DNA of 64,000 bases from UASB124 sp041662445. Lineage in GTDB: Bacteria > Babelota > Babeliae > Babelales > RVW-14. Positions within the stretch are counted from its first letter, which is position 1; every line of letters starts with the position of its first letter. A program made the translations under genes and the position numbers. Under the pieces are notes generated by a model that ran no database searches, was not told the origin of the DNA, and saw only the letters and a list, made by a program, of their open reading frames with translations. Positions 42,152 through 51,010 of the stretch are shown piece after piece. The stretch spans positions 1 to 64,000 of the forward strand of contig JBAZSL010000003.1 of the NCBI GenBank assembly GCA_041662445.1, read 5' to 3'.

Positions 42152-42886
42152 ATGGAATACTCGTCGGCGTTGCTGAAAAAAATTATTGCATTATCGCTTT
42201 TATGCGCCACCAGCGCACCAGCCGTTTCTGCAACCACAGTGACTGCAGGCGGTGATCCGTATGTGTTGGAATTTGCGCGCACGTATAGCGATCACGTTGA
42301 ATTTGTGAGTGACGCTAATGGTTGCGGCAAGCTTACGTTGTATGCCAATCCAATTACACTAAAAATAATTTTAAAGATACTTGTAGGATTGGGAGCTTGT
42401 GCTGCTGGAGGCGTTAGAATTTCTCGTGGTTGGAGCGGATTAGACAGGCATGGTGGGAATTTGGGGCTTATTGATAGAGTAGTACATGGCGCGCTTGGCG
42501 CAGCTGGTTGTGGTCTTGGCCTTTGGTCCCTTCTTGATGGCATAGGTGATTTGTCTCTTAAGAAAAATAAAGTTCCTTATATTACCTTGGATGCCGATGG
42601 TCTGACACGTTGGAATAGTGCGCATATGAAATGGTCTGATGCTGATCATAGCGATATTACGACACGTCAGGAGACAACGAGCACTACGAATCATTGGACT
42701 GAGGATATATCGACAACAACTGGGACGACGAAAACGATACGAACATTTCACCTCTATGACAAATATAATAGTGATCTTTTTTCGATCTCTGATAATGATT
42801 TCTATTTGTCCGTATCATTTGACCAGCTCCGTGCGCTTATCGAACATTATATGGCGTGCCATGGCCGACAAGCGTTGCATCACTAA
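42152..42886 (+). CDS. Exported TM-hairpin/PH-like family protein 1
   Basis: The start is ATG 42152 (GTGAAAGG upstream), giving a signal peptide (LLKKIIALSLLCATSAPAVSA) and 244 residues. After GKLTLYANP comes a glycine-rich membrane hairpin (IILKILVGLGACAAGG... ALGAAGCGLGLWSLLDGIG), then VPYITLDADGLTRWNSAHMKWSDA and a threonine-rich insert, ending FYLSVSFDQLRALIEHYMACHG. These blocks recur in the next two genes. No known family was recognised beyond the PH-like resemblance. No catalytic motif is visible. Confidence 0.6.
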   Translation: MEYSSALLKKIIALSLLCATSAPAVSATTVTAGGDPYVLEFARTYSDHVEFVSDANGCGKLTLYANPITLKIILKILVGLGACAAGGVRISRGWSGLDRHGGNLGLIDRVVHGALGAAGCGLGLWSLLDGIGDLSLKKNKVPYITLDADGLTRWNSAHMKWSDADHSDITTRQETTSTTNHWTEDISTTTGTTKTIRTFHLYDKYNSDLFSISDNDFYLSVSFDQLRALIEHYMACHGRQALHH

Positions 42887-42916
42887 ACAAAACTTTTAAT
42901 AAAGAAAGTGAGTTTC

Positions 42917-43561
42917 ATGATATCAAAATCACGTGTGTTACTGCGATTGGTGAGTGGTTTTTTACTGCTCCAGGGGATTGGCGAGAGTGCATCTGCACAT
43001 TCTTGTGCCATCGCCGGCGACGCCTTTATCCAAGACTTTTGTTCTCATAATGAGAGCGTTGCATCCTCCACAAATGGTGCGCTTACGCTTTATGCACATC
43101 CAAACAAGATGGTGGCAGCAGCCATCAAGGCAGTTGTCGCGGCAGCCGCTGTTGGAGGGGTAGTAGCGACTACGTGCTATTGTCTTTCGGATGGGCAAGA
43201 AGCTGGTTCTCCTGCGGGAGATGCGAATTCATCAGCGGGAAAAAAAATTGTGGGACTTGTGCTTGCTGGTATTGCGAGCGGATGGCTCAGCGCAGGTCTG
43301 CTCGTATCGGCGTGGGATGATTATGTGGCAAAAAACGATAAAAAGCCGTACGTGATTTTGGATTCTGTAGGCATTACTCATTGTTCCAATGGGACGCATT
43401 TCAAATGGAGTGATTTTGATTACATTGAGGGTTCGCCGCTCTACATCAAGGGGAGCAACATTTCCCTTGAGTCTGTCTATGGCGATGATCCTGATTTGCC
43501 AGTACCATTGAATCAACTTTGCGACCTTGCCAGGCACTACATAGCGGTTTATGGAAAATAA
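42917..43561 (+). CDS. Exported TM-hairpin/PH-like family protein 2
   Basis: The start is ATG 42917 (GTG 42908 possible; AAAGAAAGTGAG in front). The 214 residues begin with a signal peptide (LLRLVSGFLLLQGIGESASA). The shared blocks are GALTLYAHP, a hydrophobic hairpin (AAAIKAVVAAAAVGGVVATT...KIVGLVLAGIASGWLSAGLLV), KPYVILDSVGITH, FKWSDFDYI and DLPVPLNQLCDLARHYIAVYG. It diverges strongly from proteins 1 and 3 outside these. The gene overlaps the next open frame, whose real start is 26 bp further on. Confidence 0.6.
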   Translation: MISKSRVLLRLVSGFLLLQGIGESASAHSCAIAGDAFIQDFCSHNESVASSTNGALTLYAHPNKMVAAAIKAVVAAAAVGGVVATTCYCLSDGQEAGSPAGDANSSAGKKIVGLVLAGIASGWLSAGLLVSAWDDYVAKNDKKPYVILDSVGITHCSNGTHFKWSDFDYIEGSPLYIKGSNISLESVYGDDPDLPVPLNQLCDLARHYIAVYGK

Positions 43562-43586
43562 AGAAAGTAAAAACGAGGGAGTAGCA

Positions 43587-46500
43587 ATGATGCTGCATAC
43601 ACATAAGAAATTTACCCACACATTATTATTTGTTACAGCGCTTCTATTTTCGGGAGCGCCACATCTTTTTGGCGATACTGCTGCCAGTCAACCAGCTCGG
43701 GCTGATGCCCAGATCGAAAGTTTTTCGCGCGCTGCGTGGAGTAATTATGTTGCATATAAAGATGGCAAACTCATTTTGTATGCACGGTTATGTAATGAGT
43801 GCATTAACGACAAAGGGTTATTAGCGGGCGTCTCCTTTGCAGGGGGAATTGCCTGTGCCTCTTGTGCTCTTATGTCTCATGATCACCCGGCCCAGATTTG
43901 GGGGGGGATTTTTGGTACAGCTTTATGTGCTCTTGGTGCCTATGAAGCGCGGGAATTTTTTAGAAGTCTTGCTCAGGGTGCTGCCAAGGTTCCCTATATC
44001 ACATTCGATAAAGATGGCTTGACGTTGTATACCAAACGTTGTTGTGCATGGAAGGACGTCCATACAAACTCGGTATCCTATGTATGTCGAAGCGCAGACG
44101 GCACATTGAAATCGACTAAAAAATTAATGTTTGTTGGTACGCACAAAGATGTTGTTTGTGAAATTTGTAGCGACGATATATATCTACCCATATCATTCAA
44201 CGAGTTGGAAGCGATTATTCAGTACTATATGGATACCTACGGTAGAGATATAACGCTGATCGAAGCGTGCAAAAAGAATGATGTGGAGGCTGTCAAAAAA
44301 CTTATTGCTGCCAAAGCTGATGTCAATCAAAAAGATCCTGCTGGAGAAACGCCACTTACATGGGCTGCGTATCGTGGTTACGAAGAGATAGTCAGATTGC
44401 TTCTTGATGCACATGCTGATGTCAATCAAAAAGATCCTGTGGGAGAAACACCGCTTACATGGGCTGCATACTATGGTTACGATGGGATAGTCCGACTACT
44501 TCTTGATGCACGTGCTGATGTAAACGCACCAAATAAAAGGGGCGCTACGCCACTGCGGCTTGCAGCAGGGAACTGCCATGATGATTGTGTACACACGTTG
44601 CTCCACGCCAACGCGAAAGTTGATATCTGCGATCAAGAAGGCAATACAGCTCTAAATTTTGCAGCATGGAAGGGGCATGTACGTGTCGTGCGGATGCTTC
44701 TTGATGCACATGCTAACATTGAAATACGTAATAACGATGGCTTTACCGCACTAATGTCGGCTGCAGATGCTGAGCATGCCGAGGTTGTTAGGTTGTTGCT
44801 GGCAGCACATGCTGATGTAAATGTAAAAGACCAAAATGGAAGAACAGCGCTTAGTCTTGCTGCATGGCGTGGATATGCCGATATCGTTACTCTTTTATTG
44901 AGTGCACATCCACAGATAGATGCGCAAAATAAATGGGGCGAGACAGCGCTTCTTCGCGCTACGGCTCAGAGCCATACCGAAGTTGTTAAGGCGCTTCTTG
45001 CCGCGCATGCAAATCCGGATATACAAAATCAGTACGGGGAAACAGTGCTGACTCTTGCGGCAGGCCGAGATTATCGTAATATTGTCGAATTTCTTCTTGA
45101 TGCACATGCGGATGTCAACGTGCAGGCAGAAAATGGAAATACACCATTGTTGCTGGCGGCTAGCTGGGGATATACAGATGTTGTTAAGCTTCTTCTTGCA
45201 GCAGATGCTGATTGTTCATTGGTGAATAAAGAGGGAAAAACAGCCCTCGATTATGCTGCCAATGATGAAATCAGAGAACTTATTCGTCAGCATGTTGCAC
45301 AAAATACTACGGCTGCCGAACATGCTCCAACTCTAACACCACTGATAATCGCATGCTACCTGGGTAATATCACCGAAGTGAAAAAGCTTCTCGCGACCAC
45401 CATCGATGTGAATCAAAAGAATGCTGACGGTAATACAGCGCTTATAGCGGCGACCGGCCAGGGCTATGCCGAAATCGTCAAATTACTTCTTGCGGCTGGT
45501 GCGAATCCGGATATACAGAATAATGAAGGCAAAGACACCGCTCTTACGATAGCTGCAAAGCTTGGGTACACAACTATTGTTCAGTTGCTTCTTGCGGCGA
45601 AGGCTGACGTTACTATTAAAAACAAGAATGGGCAGACAGCAAAAGATTGTGCGTCAACCGACCACAGCAGAGCGCTTATTCGTCAGTATACTGTGCACAA
45701 TGCTACGAATATCAAAACAAATGATGAGGTTTCTCCCAGCCAAACATCTTCCGGAATGGACACAACGCCCCTAATTGATGCCTGCGAGAAGGGCAATATT
45801 ACAGAGGTTCAACGGCTTCTTGCTACAGGCGTTAATCTTGACCAGAAAGATTCTATAGATGAAACGGCACTTATGGGTGCTGTGCAAAAAGGGCATGCTG
45901 AAGTTGTTAAACTACTTCTTGCTGCACACGCAGATCTAAATATACAGAACTCTGAAGGAAACACCGCGCTCATGCTAGCCGTTCATATGCGGTGTTCTAC
46001 GATTGTTGGCCTGCTACTTGCGGCGCATGCAAATTCAAATATACGCAATAAAAAAGGGGAGTGGCTTACTGAAGCATTCGGGACACGGGTAAGGATTCAG
46101 AATGAGGATACGCCACTTATTGCCGCTGCATGCTTGGGATATGCCGATATCGTTGAGCTTCTTCTTGCCTCAAATTCCGATATTAATGCAAAAAACAATA
46201 ACGAGATGACGGCGCTTATGTGTGCTTCTCAAGCGGGGAAAAGCGACGTAGTTAAGCTTTTGTTAGCTGCCCATTCACCAATTGATGATCAAAATAAATG
46301 GGGATACACAGCATTGTATTATGCAACTGTTGCTGGTCGCGCGGAGATTGTAAAATTGCTTCTTGGCGCAGGCGCAAACCCCAATATACAGGATGTGTAT
46401 GGAGATACGGCTCTCAAAAAAGCTGCGGGACTTGGGCATATTGATATTGTTAAGCTTTTTCTTGCTGCACATGCCGACGGATCACTGAAGAATAAAATTG

Positions 46501-47171
46501 GTGCTACTGCAGCACGGTGCGCGGCAACCGATGAGATTGCAAATCTTATTCTCCAACATAATGCAAAAAATGATTCCACAATATCACCCCAAGAGCAACG
46601 CTCTGATAATCAACCAGAGAAGATTGCTTCATTTTTTGAAGCGTGCCAAAAAGGTGATGCTGTTGCAGTTAAACAGTTTCTTGCTGCCGGTGCTAATGTT
46701 AATCAGCAAGGTCCTTTTGGGCTCACCGCGCTTATGATGGCTGCTTTTCAAGGACATACCGAAATCGTTCAACTACTTCTTGCAGCGGGGGCAAATCATG
46801 ACATTTTGGCTCCGAATGGAGTATCTGCGCTTATGGCTGCTGCGTGCTGTGGGTACGGCGACATTGTTAAATTACTTATTGATGCTCATGCAGACGTTAA
46901 TATACAGGCAAAGAATGGTGCGACGGCACTCTCGCTTGCTGCTGGTTATGGATACATTACCGTTGTTAAACAGCTTCTCGCGGCAAATGCCAGTTATGAA
47001 ATGTATAATGGAGATGACGACCTAATGATAGTACAACCAGCTAATAGAGAAATTGCCGAACTTATTTGTAAACATGGGTTCAAAGATTCGAGTTATCGGT
47101 GGTATGTCGATGACAACGATCATCTCCAATGGACGCTTGTCATCCCATTCCCCGAAAGCCCAACGACATAA
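43587..47171 (+). CDS. Exported TM-hairpin/PH-like protein fused to about 24 ankyrin repeats
   Basis: The start is ATG 43587 after GAGGGAG (1194 residues). Residues 1-220 repeat the module of the two preceding genes: signal peptide, GKLILYAR, hairpin (GLLAGVSFAGGIACASCALMS...GIFGTALCALGAYEA), VPYITFDKDGLTLYT, CAWKDV and DIYLPISFNELEAIIQYYMDTYG. From about 222 to 1150 run ankyrin repeats of 33 residues (TALSLAAWRGYADIVTLLL; D-V-N-x-Q). They fall into four blocks, each starting like LIEACKKNDVEAVKKLIA and ending in a capping half repeat with L-I-R-Q-H/Y. The last 45 residues are not ankyrin. The ankyrin array would face outside or the periplasm, suggesting a host-directed role; partner unknown. 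Confidence 0.85.
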   Translation: MMLHTHKKFTHTLLFVTALLFSGAPHLFGDTAASQPARADAQIESFSRAAWSNYVAYKDGKLILYARLCNECINDKGLLAGVSFAGGIACASCALMSHDHPAQIWGGIFGTALCALGAYEAREFFRSLAQGAAKVPYITFDKDGLTLYTKRCCAWKDVHTNSVSYVCRSADGTLKSTKKLMFVGTHKDVVCEICSDDIYLPISFNELEAIIQYYMDTYGRDITLIEACKKNDVEAVKKLIAAKADVNQKDPAGETPLTWAAYRGYEEIVRLLLDAHADVNQKDPVGETPLTWAAYYGYDGIVRLLLDARADVNAPNKRGATPLRLAAGNCHDDCVHTLLHANAKVDICDQEGNTALNFAAWKGHVRVVRMLLDAHANIEIRNNDGFTALMSAADAEHAEVVRLLLAAHADVNVKDQNGRTALSLAAWRGYADIVTLLLSAHPQIDAQNKWGETALLRATAQSHTEVVKALLAAHANPDIQNQYGETVLTLAAGRDYRNIVEFLLDAHADVNVQAENGNTPLLLAASWGYTDVVKLLLAADADCSLVNKEGKTALDYAANDEIRELIRQHVAQNTTAAEHAPTLTPLIIACYLGNITEVKKLLATTIDVNQKNADGNTALIAATGQGYAEIVKLLLAAGANPDIQNNEGKDTALTIAAKLGYTTIVQLLLAAKADVTIKNKNGQTAKDCASTDHSRALIRQYTVHNATNIKTNDEVSPSQTSSGMDTTPLIDACEKGNITEVQRLLATGVNLDQKDSIDETALMGAVQKGHAEVVKLLLAAHADLNIQNSEGNTALMLAVHMRCSTIVGLLLAAHANSNIRNKKGEWLTEAFGTRVRIQNEDTPLIAAACLGYADIVELLLASNSDINAKNNNEMTALMCASQAGKSDVVKLLLAAHSPIDDQNKWGYTALYYATVAGRAEIVKLLLGAGANPNIQDVYGDTALKKAAGLGHIDIVKLFLAAHADGSLKNKIGATAARCAATDEIANLILQHNAKNDSTISPQEQRSDNQPEKIASFFEACQKGDAVAVKQFLAAGANVNQQGPFGLTALMMAAFQGHTEIVQLLLAAGANHDILAPNGVSALMAAACCGYGDIVKLLIDAHADVNIQAKNGATALSLAAGYGYITVVKQLLAANASYEMYNGDDDLMIVQPANREIAELICKHGFKDSSYRWYVDDNDHLQWTLVIPFPESPTT

Positions 47172-47394
47172 CTGAACTCTTGCCCCCCACCATCCCCTGG
47201 CGACGCATAGATAAACATTGGCGTGCACATGCTTACCCATTTCGGTTGTAGTAACACCATATATCGCTTTTCTATACCCTTGTTTGTTAAAATCATAATC
47301 ACATGCTTTATCGCCAACGCATCATGAGCTCATTGTTTTGTGGGGTGACGGTGAAAAAAGATTAGTGAACATTCAGGGGGGCGGCACATTATCG

Positions 47395-48906
47395 ATGTGT
47401 AAGCGTTTATTGGGCGTGGTTACCGTAATAAATTTTTATATTTCATCTACTCTCTCTATGCCGCAACAAGATGCTGGTAGCCTCCTGCACGCGGCGGAGA
47501 ATATCTTAAAAGAGGCAAATTTACTTGTTCAACAAGCAAATCAAATCAGAACGATAGGCGCTAATTCCAATGCACATGCTCTTAAGGCCCACGATTTAAC
47601 GTTAGAGGCATCTAAGCTTCTCAAAGATGTTGTTGAACCTGGTATTGCAAAAGCGCAAGAGGCGGCGGCACGCCTCGGCCAGGATTATGATCGACTTATT
47701 GGCGCACTTAAACAAGAAGTTGCCGTCCAGAAAAAAACTCTCGAAGATGTTTTTAAAAAATGGCTTACGCCCGAGGACATGATCAAGGTGGAACATGCGA
47801 GTGTAGCGAGCGGTGATTATGAGCGTAAGGCTAACATCAACGCTCAGGCAGCAAAAGCCGCCAATATCGAGCTTTACAGAGAAAAAGTAAAAAGCAGCAT
47901 GGAACTCCTTGGCGAGCCTAAATTCATCATGAAAATTGTAGGGTTCATAGCAGTCATTGTTCTGTGTATTTATGTCATCAAATATGGCATACCTGCCCTC
48001 ATGAATTATATAACCCGTCCACGTGTTATCAGCGAAACCTCCAGCAATGGATGGTTGGGATGGTTTACATCGCGACCGAGCACTACGCTTAATGATTTAA
48101 TTTTTGCACCTGCGTTGCACCATCATCTCCAGAATCTGCTGGTGCGGGTGCAAACCGCACAGAAATATAATGAAACGCTCCCCAATGTTTTGTTGTATGG
48201 CGATCCGGGAACCGGCAAAACTGCTTTTGTCAGAGCATTGGCGCAAGCGTCAGGCCTTGAGTATGCCTTAACGTCAGGTTCAGAATTCGCAAAAATTACC
48301 GATCTCAGTTTGGCGAACGAAGAATTACGTAAACTTTTGACGTGGGCAAAGAGAAGTACCAAGGGATTAATTATTTTTATTGATGAGGCTGAGTCCCTAT
48401 TTGCAAACAGAAAGCTTCCAACAACACCTACAAAAACACAGGACCTGATCAATACCTTCTTATCGCTCGTTCAAGATCAATCGCAGAAAAAGTTGATGTT
48501 TATTCTCGCGACAAACTATCCATTTAAGCTTGACGATGCCGTTGCTGATCGCATTGGGGAAAGCATTAAGTTCACCTTGCCCGAAGCGTCTGAGCGGGAA
48601 AAAATTCTTTTAATGTACCTCATAAAATTTGCGCAAGAGAACAAAGAGGCAATTGTTAACTTACCACTAGAACTTAAGCAGACGCTTCCAAAGTACGCCG
48701 AAGCGCTCAAAGGCCTTTCGCCCCGTGCTATCAAATTTGTTGCTGAAGAAATGATTATTAACGCACGGCGCCAAAAATTTATGCAGTTAACTGATGATAT
48801 TGCGCGAGCTTCCATCGACAAATCGAAACGTAAATTGCAACAAACGAAGCGTTGGGAAAAAGAACGTGATGCATGGGTAGGGGTTTTGGCTGCCAACCAG
48901 CAGTGA
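47395..48906 (+). CDS. Membrane-anchored AAA+ ATPase of ATAD3-like architecture
   Basis: The start is ATG 47395 (503 residues; the frame is open to 47338 from a TTG). Residues 25-175 form a long alanine-rich coiled coil. A membrane segment follows (FIMKIVGFIAVIVLCIYVI, about 178-201), then the AAA+ domain: LLYGDPGTGKTAFV (Walker A), LIIFIDEAESLFA (Walker B), FILATNYPFKLDDAVADRI (sensor 1 and arginine finger). The sequence S-G-L-E-Y-A-L-T-S-G before Walker B parallels S-G-M-D-Y-A-I-M-T-G of eukaryotic mitochondrial ATAD3. The N-terminal signal-like segment (LLGVVTVINFYISSTLS) suggests membrane insertion. Role unknown. Confidence 0.8.
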   Translation: MCKRLLGVVTVINFYISSTLSMPQQDAGSLLHAAENILKEANLLVQQANQIRTIGANSNAHALKAHDLTLEASKLLKDVVEPGIAKAQEAAARLGQDYDRLIGALKQEVAVQKKTLEDVFKKWLTPEDMIKVEHASVASGDYERKANINAQAAKAANIELYREKVKSSMELLGEPKFIMKIVGFIAVIVLCIYVIKYGIPALMNYITRPRVISETSSNGWLGWFTSRPSTTLNDLIFAPALHHHLQNLLVRVQTAQKYNETLPNVLLYGDPGTGKTAFVRALAQASGLEYALTSGSEFAKITDLSLANEELRKLLTWAKRSTKGLIIFIDEAESLFANRKLPTTPTKTQDLINTFLSLVQDQSQKKLMFILATNYPFKLDDAVADRIGESIKFTLPEASEREKILLMYLIKFAQENKEAIVNLPLELKQTLPKYAEALKGLSPRAIKFVAEEMIINARRQKFMQLTDDIARASIDKSKRKLQQTKRWEKERDAWVGVLAANQQ

Positions 48907-48933
48907 TGCTGGTTGGTTAACAGTAAGAGTCTT

Positions 48934-49722
48934 ATGGGGATCAGGCGTTTATTTTTGTTCTTCGGATGCTCGGTCTTGTTGAGCGCGTACGTAATCGCAG
49001 CACCACAGAATGAGACCTCTGCAATGCTTACTGAGCTTACGGATAAAATTTGCAAACTTCTTGATCAAGGACTTCCGCCTGATGCTATTGTGGCACAACT
49101 CAGTGGCGGCAAAGAGCCTTCTCGCGTGCTGCAAGAGATGGTGAAGAAAGCGTGCGACGCAAACAAGAAAAACTTCACAGACGGTGCTCCCACTATTGTG
49201 ATAAACACTCATAAAAATGGCACAGAAGATGGTGGGTGGTATAAGAGGATATTCTGTGAGGCGGCGATAAAAATTTTTATAAAAATCATAATAATCGTCG
49301 TGATTATTATAGTCATATACTACTTTTGGCCACGACTTCCATTTGCAGGTGCTACGGACATTTTGCCTGGGCCTGCGCAGGCAAGCGAACACGCGATAAT
49401 TCCCAGTCACGTCCCTGGTGGTGATGGACGTCCCCAGCCAGATGATGCTCCGCATCAATGTGCACGCCACGCTCAAGTGCCGGATCCCATAAGGCAGGAG
49501 ATCGTCCCGCCGAGGGGGAGAAGTCACATTGATATGCTCGTATGCGCCGATGTAGAAAAAACAATTGAAGCGGCAAAAAACATTGGACTTATTCCTGATG
49601 CTCAACCCGTTGGCGTAGGGCCTGCGGGTCCCCATCTCATGCCACTAGATTGCCGCACGCTTAATGAAATATTGGTGCAACAGTTTGAGCAGGCGAAAAG
49701 AATTGGACTTTTGCCGCAGTAG
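48934..49722 (+). CDS. Single-pass membrane protein with a short C-terminal repeat, unknown
   Basis: The start is ATG 48934 (262 residues) with a signal peptide (RRLFLFFGCSVLLSAYVIAA). Residues 20-80 are charged; a central segment IFIKIIIIVVIIIVIYYFWP crosses the membrane; a Pro/His-rich linker follows. The C-terminus has two related pieces, VEKTIEAAKNIGLIPDA and EILVQQFEQAKRIGLLPQ (A-K-x-I-G-L-x-P). A similar early piece reads KICKLLDQGLPPDAIVAQLSGG. No family recognised. It lies 27 bp after the AAA+ gene and may be its partner by position only. Confidence 0.5.
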   Translation: MGIRRLFLFFGCSVLLSAYVIAAPQNETSAMLTELTDKICKLLDQGLPPDAIVAQLSGGKEPSRVLQEMVKKACDANKKNFTDGAPTIVINTHKNGTEDGGWYKRIFCEAAIKIFIKIIIIVVIIIVIYYFWPRLPFAGATDILPGPAQASEHAIIPSHVPGGDGRPQPDDAPHQCARHAQVPDPIRQEIVPPRGRSHIDMLVCADVEKTIEAAKNIGLIPDAQPVGVGPAGPHLMPLDCRTLNEILVQQFEQAKRIGLLPQ

Positions 49723-49757
49723 GAAGTATGTACGAATATTCATTAAAAAGATCAAAA

Positions 49758-49904
49758 CCCGCTCGTGGTGAGTGTTTTGCGAGTACAAAGTACGAGCAAA
49801 ATGTATCGAACCATGAACACCATAAAAAATTATTCTTTACATGCTTTGGAGGAGTTCATACTTCGATACACGCCGCAAGACGGCGCACTCAGTACGAACG
49901 GGGG
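49758..49904. repeat. Composite palindromic element, copy A
   Basis: The outer arms CCCGCTCGTGGTGAGT and ACTCAGTACGAACGGG and the inner arms TGTATCGAACCATGAAC and GTTCATACTTCGATACA are each imperfect inverted repeats. Between outer and inner arms are two copy-specific hairpins: TTTTGC...GCAAAA on the left and CGCCG...CGGCG on the right. The conserved arms match the copy at 57828-57961. It sits between the small membrane protein gene and the first secreted paralog. Confidence 0.8.
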
Positions 49905-49954
49905 TTAAGCATTCTATTAATTGTTATACCGGCTTTAGGGAAAGGGGCATACTG

Positions 49955-50809
49955 ATGAAATATATTATGCGATCGCTGTCGATTGGCTTATTGGTGCTTG
50001 TGTATCCATTACAAGCATGCTATGGCCCCAACACGGTTATTGAATTTGCCGAGAACGAACTGTTTGTTCCGGCACGGCTCGGCCCCCTGAGCCTGTATAA
50101 AGATGGTGATGGCTTTCATGTTATTAACGGCAGCACGATATATGATGTGCAAAGTTGTTTTTGCGACCGAACCTTGCGTACAATATCGAATGAACAACTC
50201 GTGAACTTTTTGGGCCGTAATAAACCACAACTTATCCTGCTGTCTCCTGAAGAATTCAGCCAACTCAGCTTGCATGATACCGTCGAATTAACTAACGCTG
50301 AACAAGAAAAACTTCTCAATCAATTATTCCATCGTGGATATATTTCGATCAATCAGATGAGTGACGGCGAATATACGCTCCATGCTGAAACTGGCCTTGC
50401 GGGCGGTGGCTGGTTCGGAAAGATAGCAAAGTGGGGATTGTATGGTGCTGTGGGATGTGTGGCAGTGGTTGGAGCAGGGGCCGCGGTAGCTGGATTGGCA
50501 GGAGGTTTGGCGATAGTAGGTCCAGTTTCTTTGTTACACTCTGCCCTCTTGTCGACGTCGACTCTTTTGTCTGCTGCCGGAGTGGCTGGGACAAATACCC
50601 TAATAGGTGCATCGGTATTAGGATATTCGGCATCAGTAGGAATACCAACGGTAGCTATAGTTGGGGCGGCTGGGGGTGTGGCTACGGCGGCATTAACAGG
50701 AACAAGTTCAGCAGCAAGACCACAAGCGGATAATCCAGCAGCCGGCACGGCGCCAGTACCTACATTTTCTGTTAACGAAGCATTGGATGATCTCGAGCTC
50801 TTTGCTTAG
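49955..50809 (+). CDS. Secreted paralog family protein 1 (possible lipoprotein)
   Basis: The start is ATG 49955 after AAAGGGG (284 residues). The signal peptide ends LVYPLQAC-YGPN; the A-C-Y-G/S-P-N junction is conserved in all three paralogs and could be a lipobox (lgt is present at 8.2 kb), though the residue before Ala is unusual. A 130-residue domain follows: VIEFAENELFVPARLGPLSLYKDGDGFHVINGSTIYDVQSCFCD, then RGYISINQMSDGEYTL. The C-terminus is a Gly/Ala-rich hydrophobic region of about 100 residues, longer than in its paralogs. No known family is recognised. Confidence 0.6.
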   Translation: MKYIMRSLSIGLLVLVYPLQACYGPNTVIEFAENELFVPARLGPLSLYKDGDGFHVINGSTIYDVQSCFCDRTLRTISNEQLVNFLGRNKPQLILLSPEEFSQLSLHDTVELTNAEQEKLLNQLFHRGYISINQMSDGEYTLHAETGLAGGGWFGKIAKWGLYGAVGCVAVVGAGAAVAGLAGGLAIVGPVSLLHSALLSTSTLLSAAGVAGTNTLIGASVLGYSASVGIPTVAIVGAAGGVATAALTGTSSAARPQADNPAAGTAPVPTFSVNEALDDLELFA

Positions 50810-50930
50810 GGCGCAGCCTGCGCGTATATTTATGATTTTGTAGCGCATTCTGTTTATATGCGTTTCGAAATAGTTTTTTATATTTTCATGAGATTAAGCT
50901 TATTGAATAGGCTCTAAAGTAAAAAACGTA

Positions 50931-50959
50931 TTCATTTTGAACGCCTTTTATTCTATAAT
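50931..50959 (+). promoter_or_regulatory. Candidate promoter of secreted paralog 2
   Basis: A perfect TATAAT at 50954-50959 with TTCATT 17 bp upstream (50931-50936). It lies about 52 bp ahead of the ATG. The -35 is weak. Confidence 0.4.
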
Positions 50960-51010
50960 GTGCCGTTAATTTTAAAAAACGGTTTGCAAAATAATGAGGA
51001 CATAATTTTT

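Noticed and set aside
42962..43198. Minus-strand cysteine-rich frame opposite the second PH-like gene
   Set aside because: Wholly inside a supported gene on the plus strand with signal peptide and family blocks; no start context.
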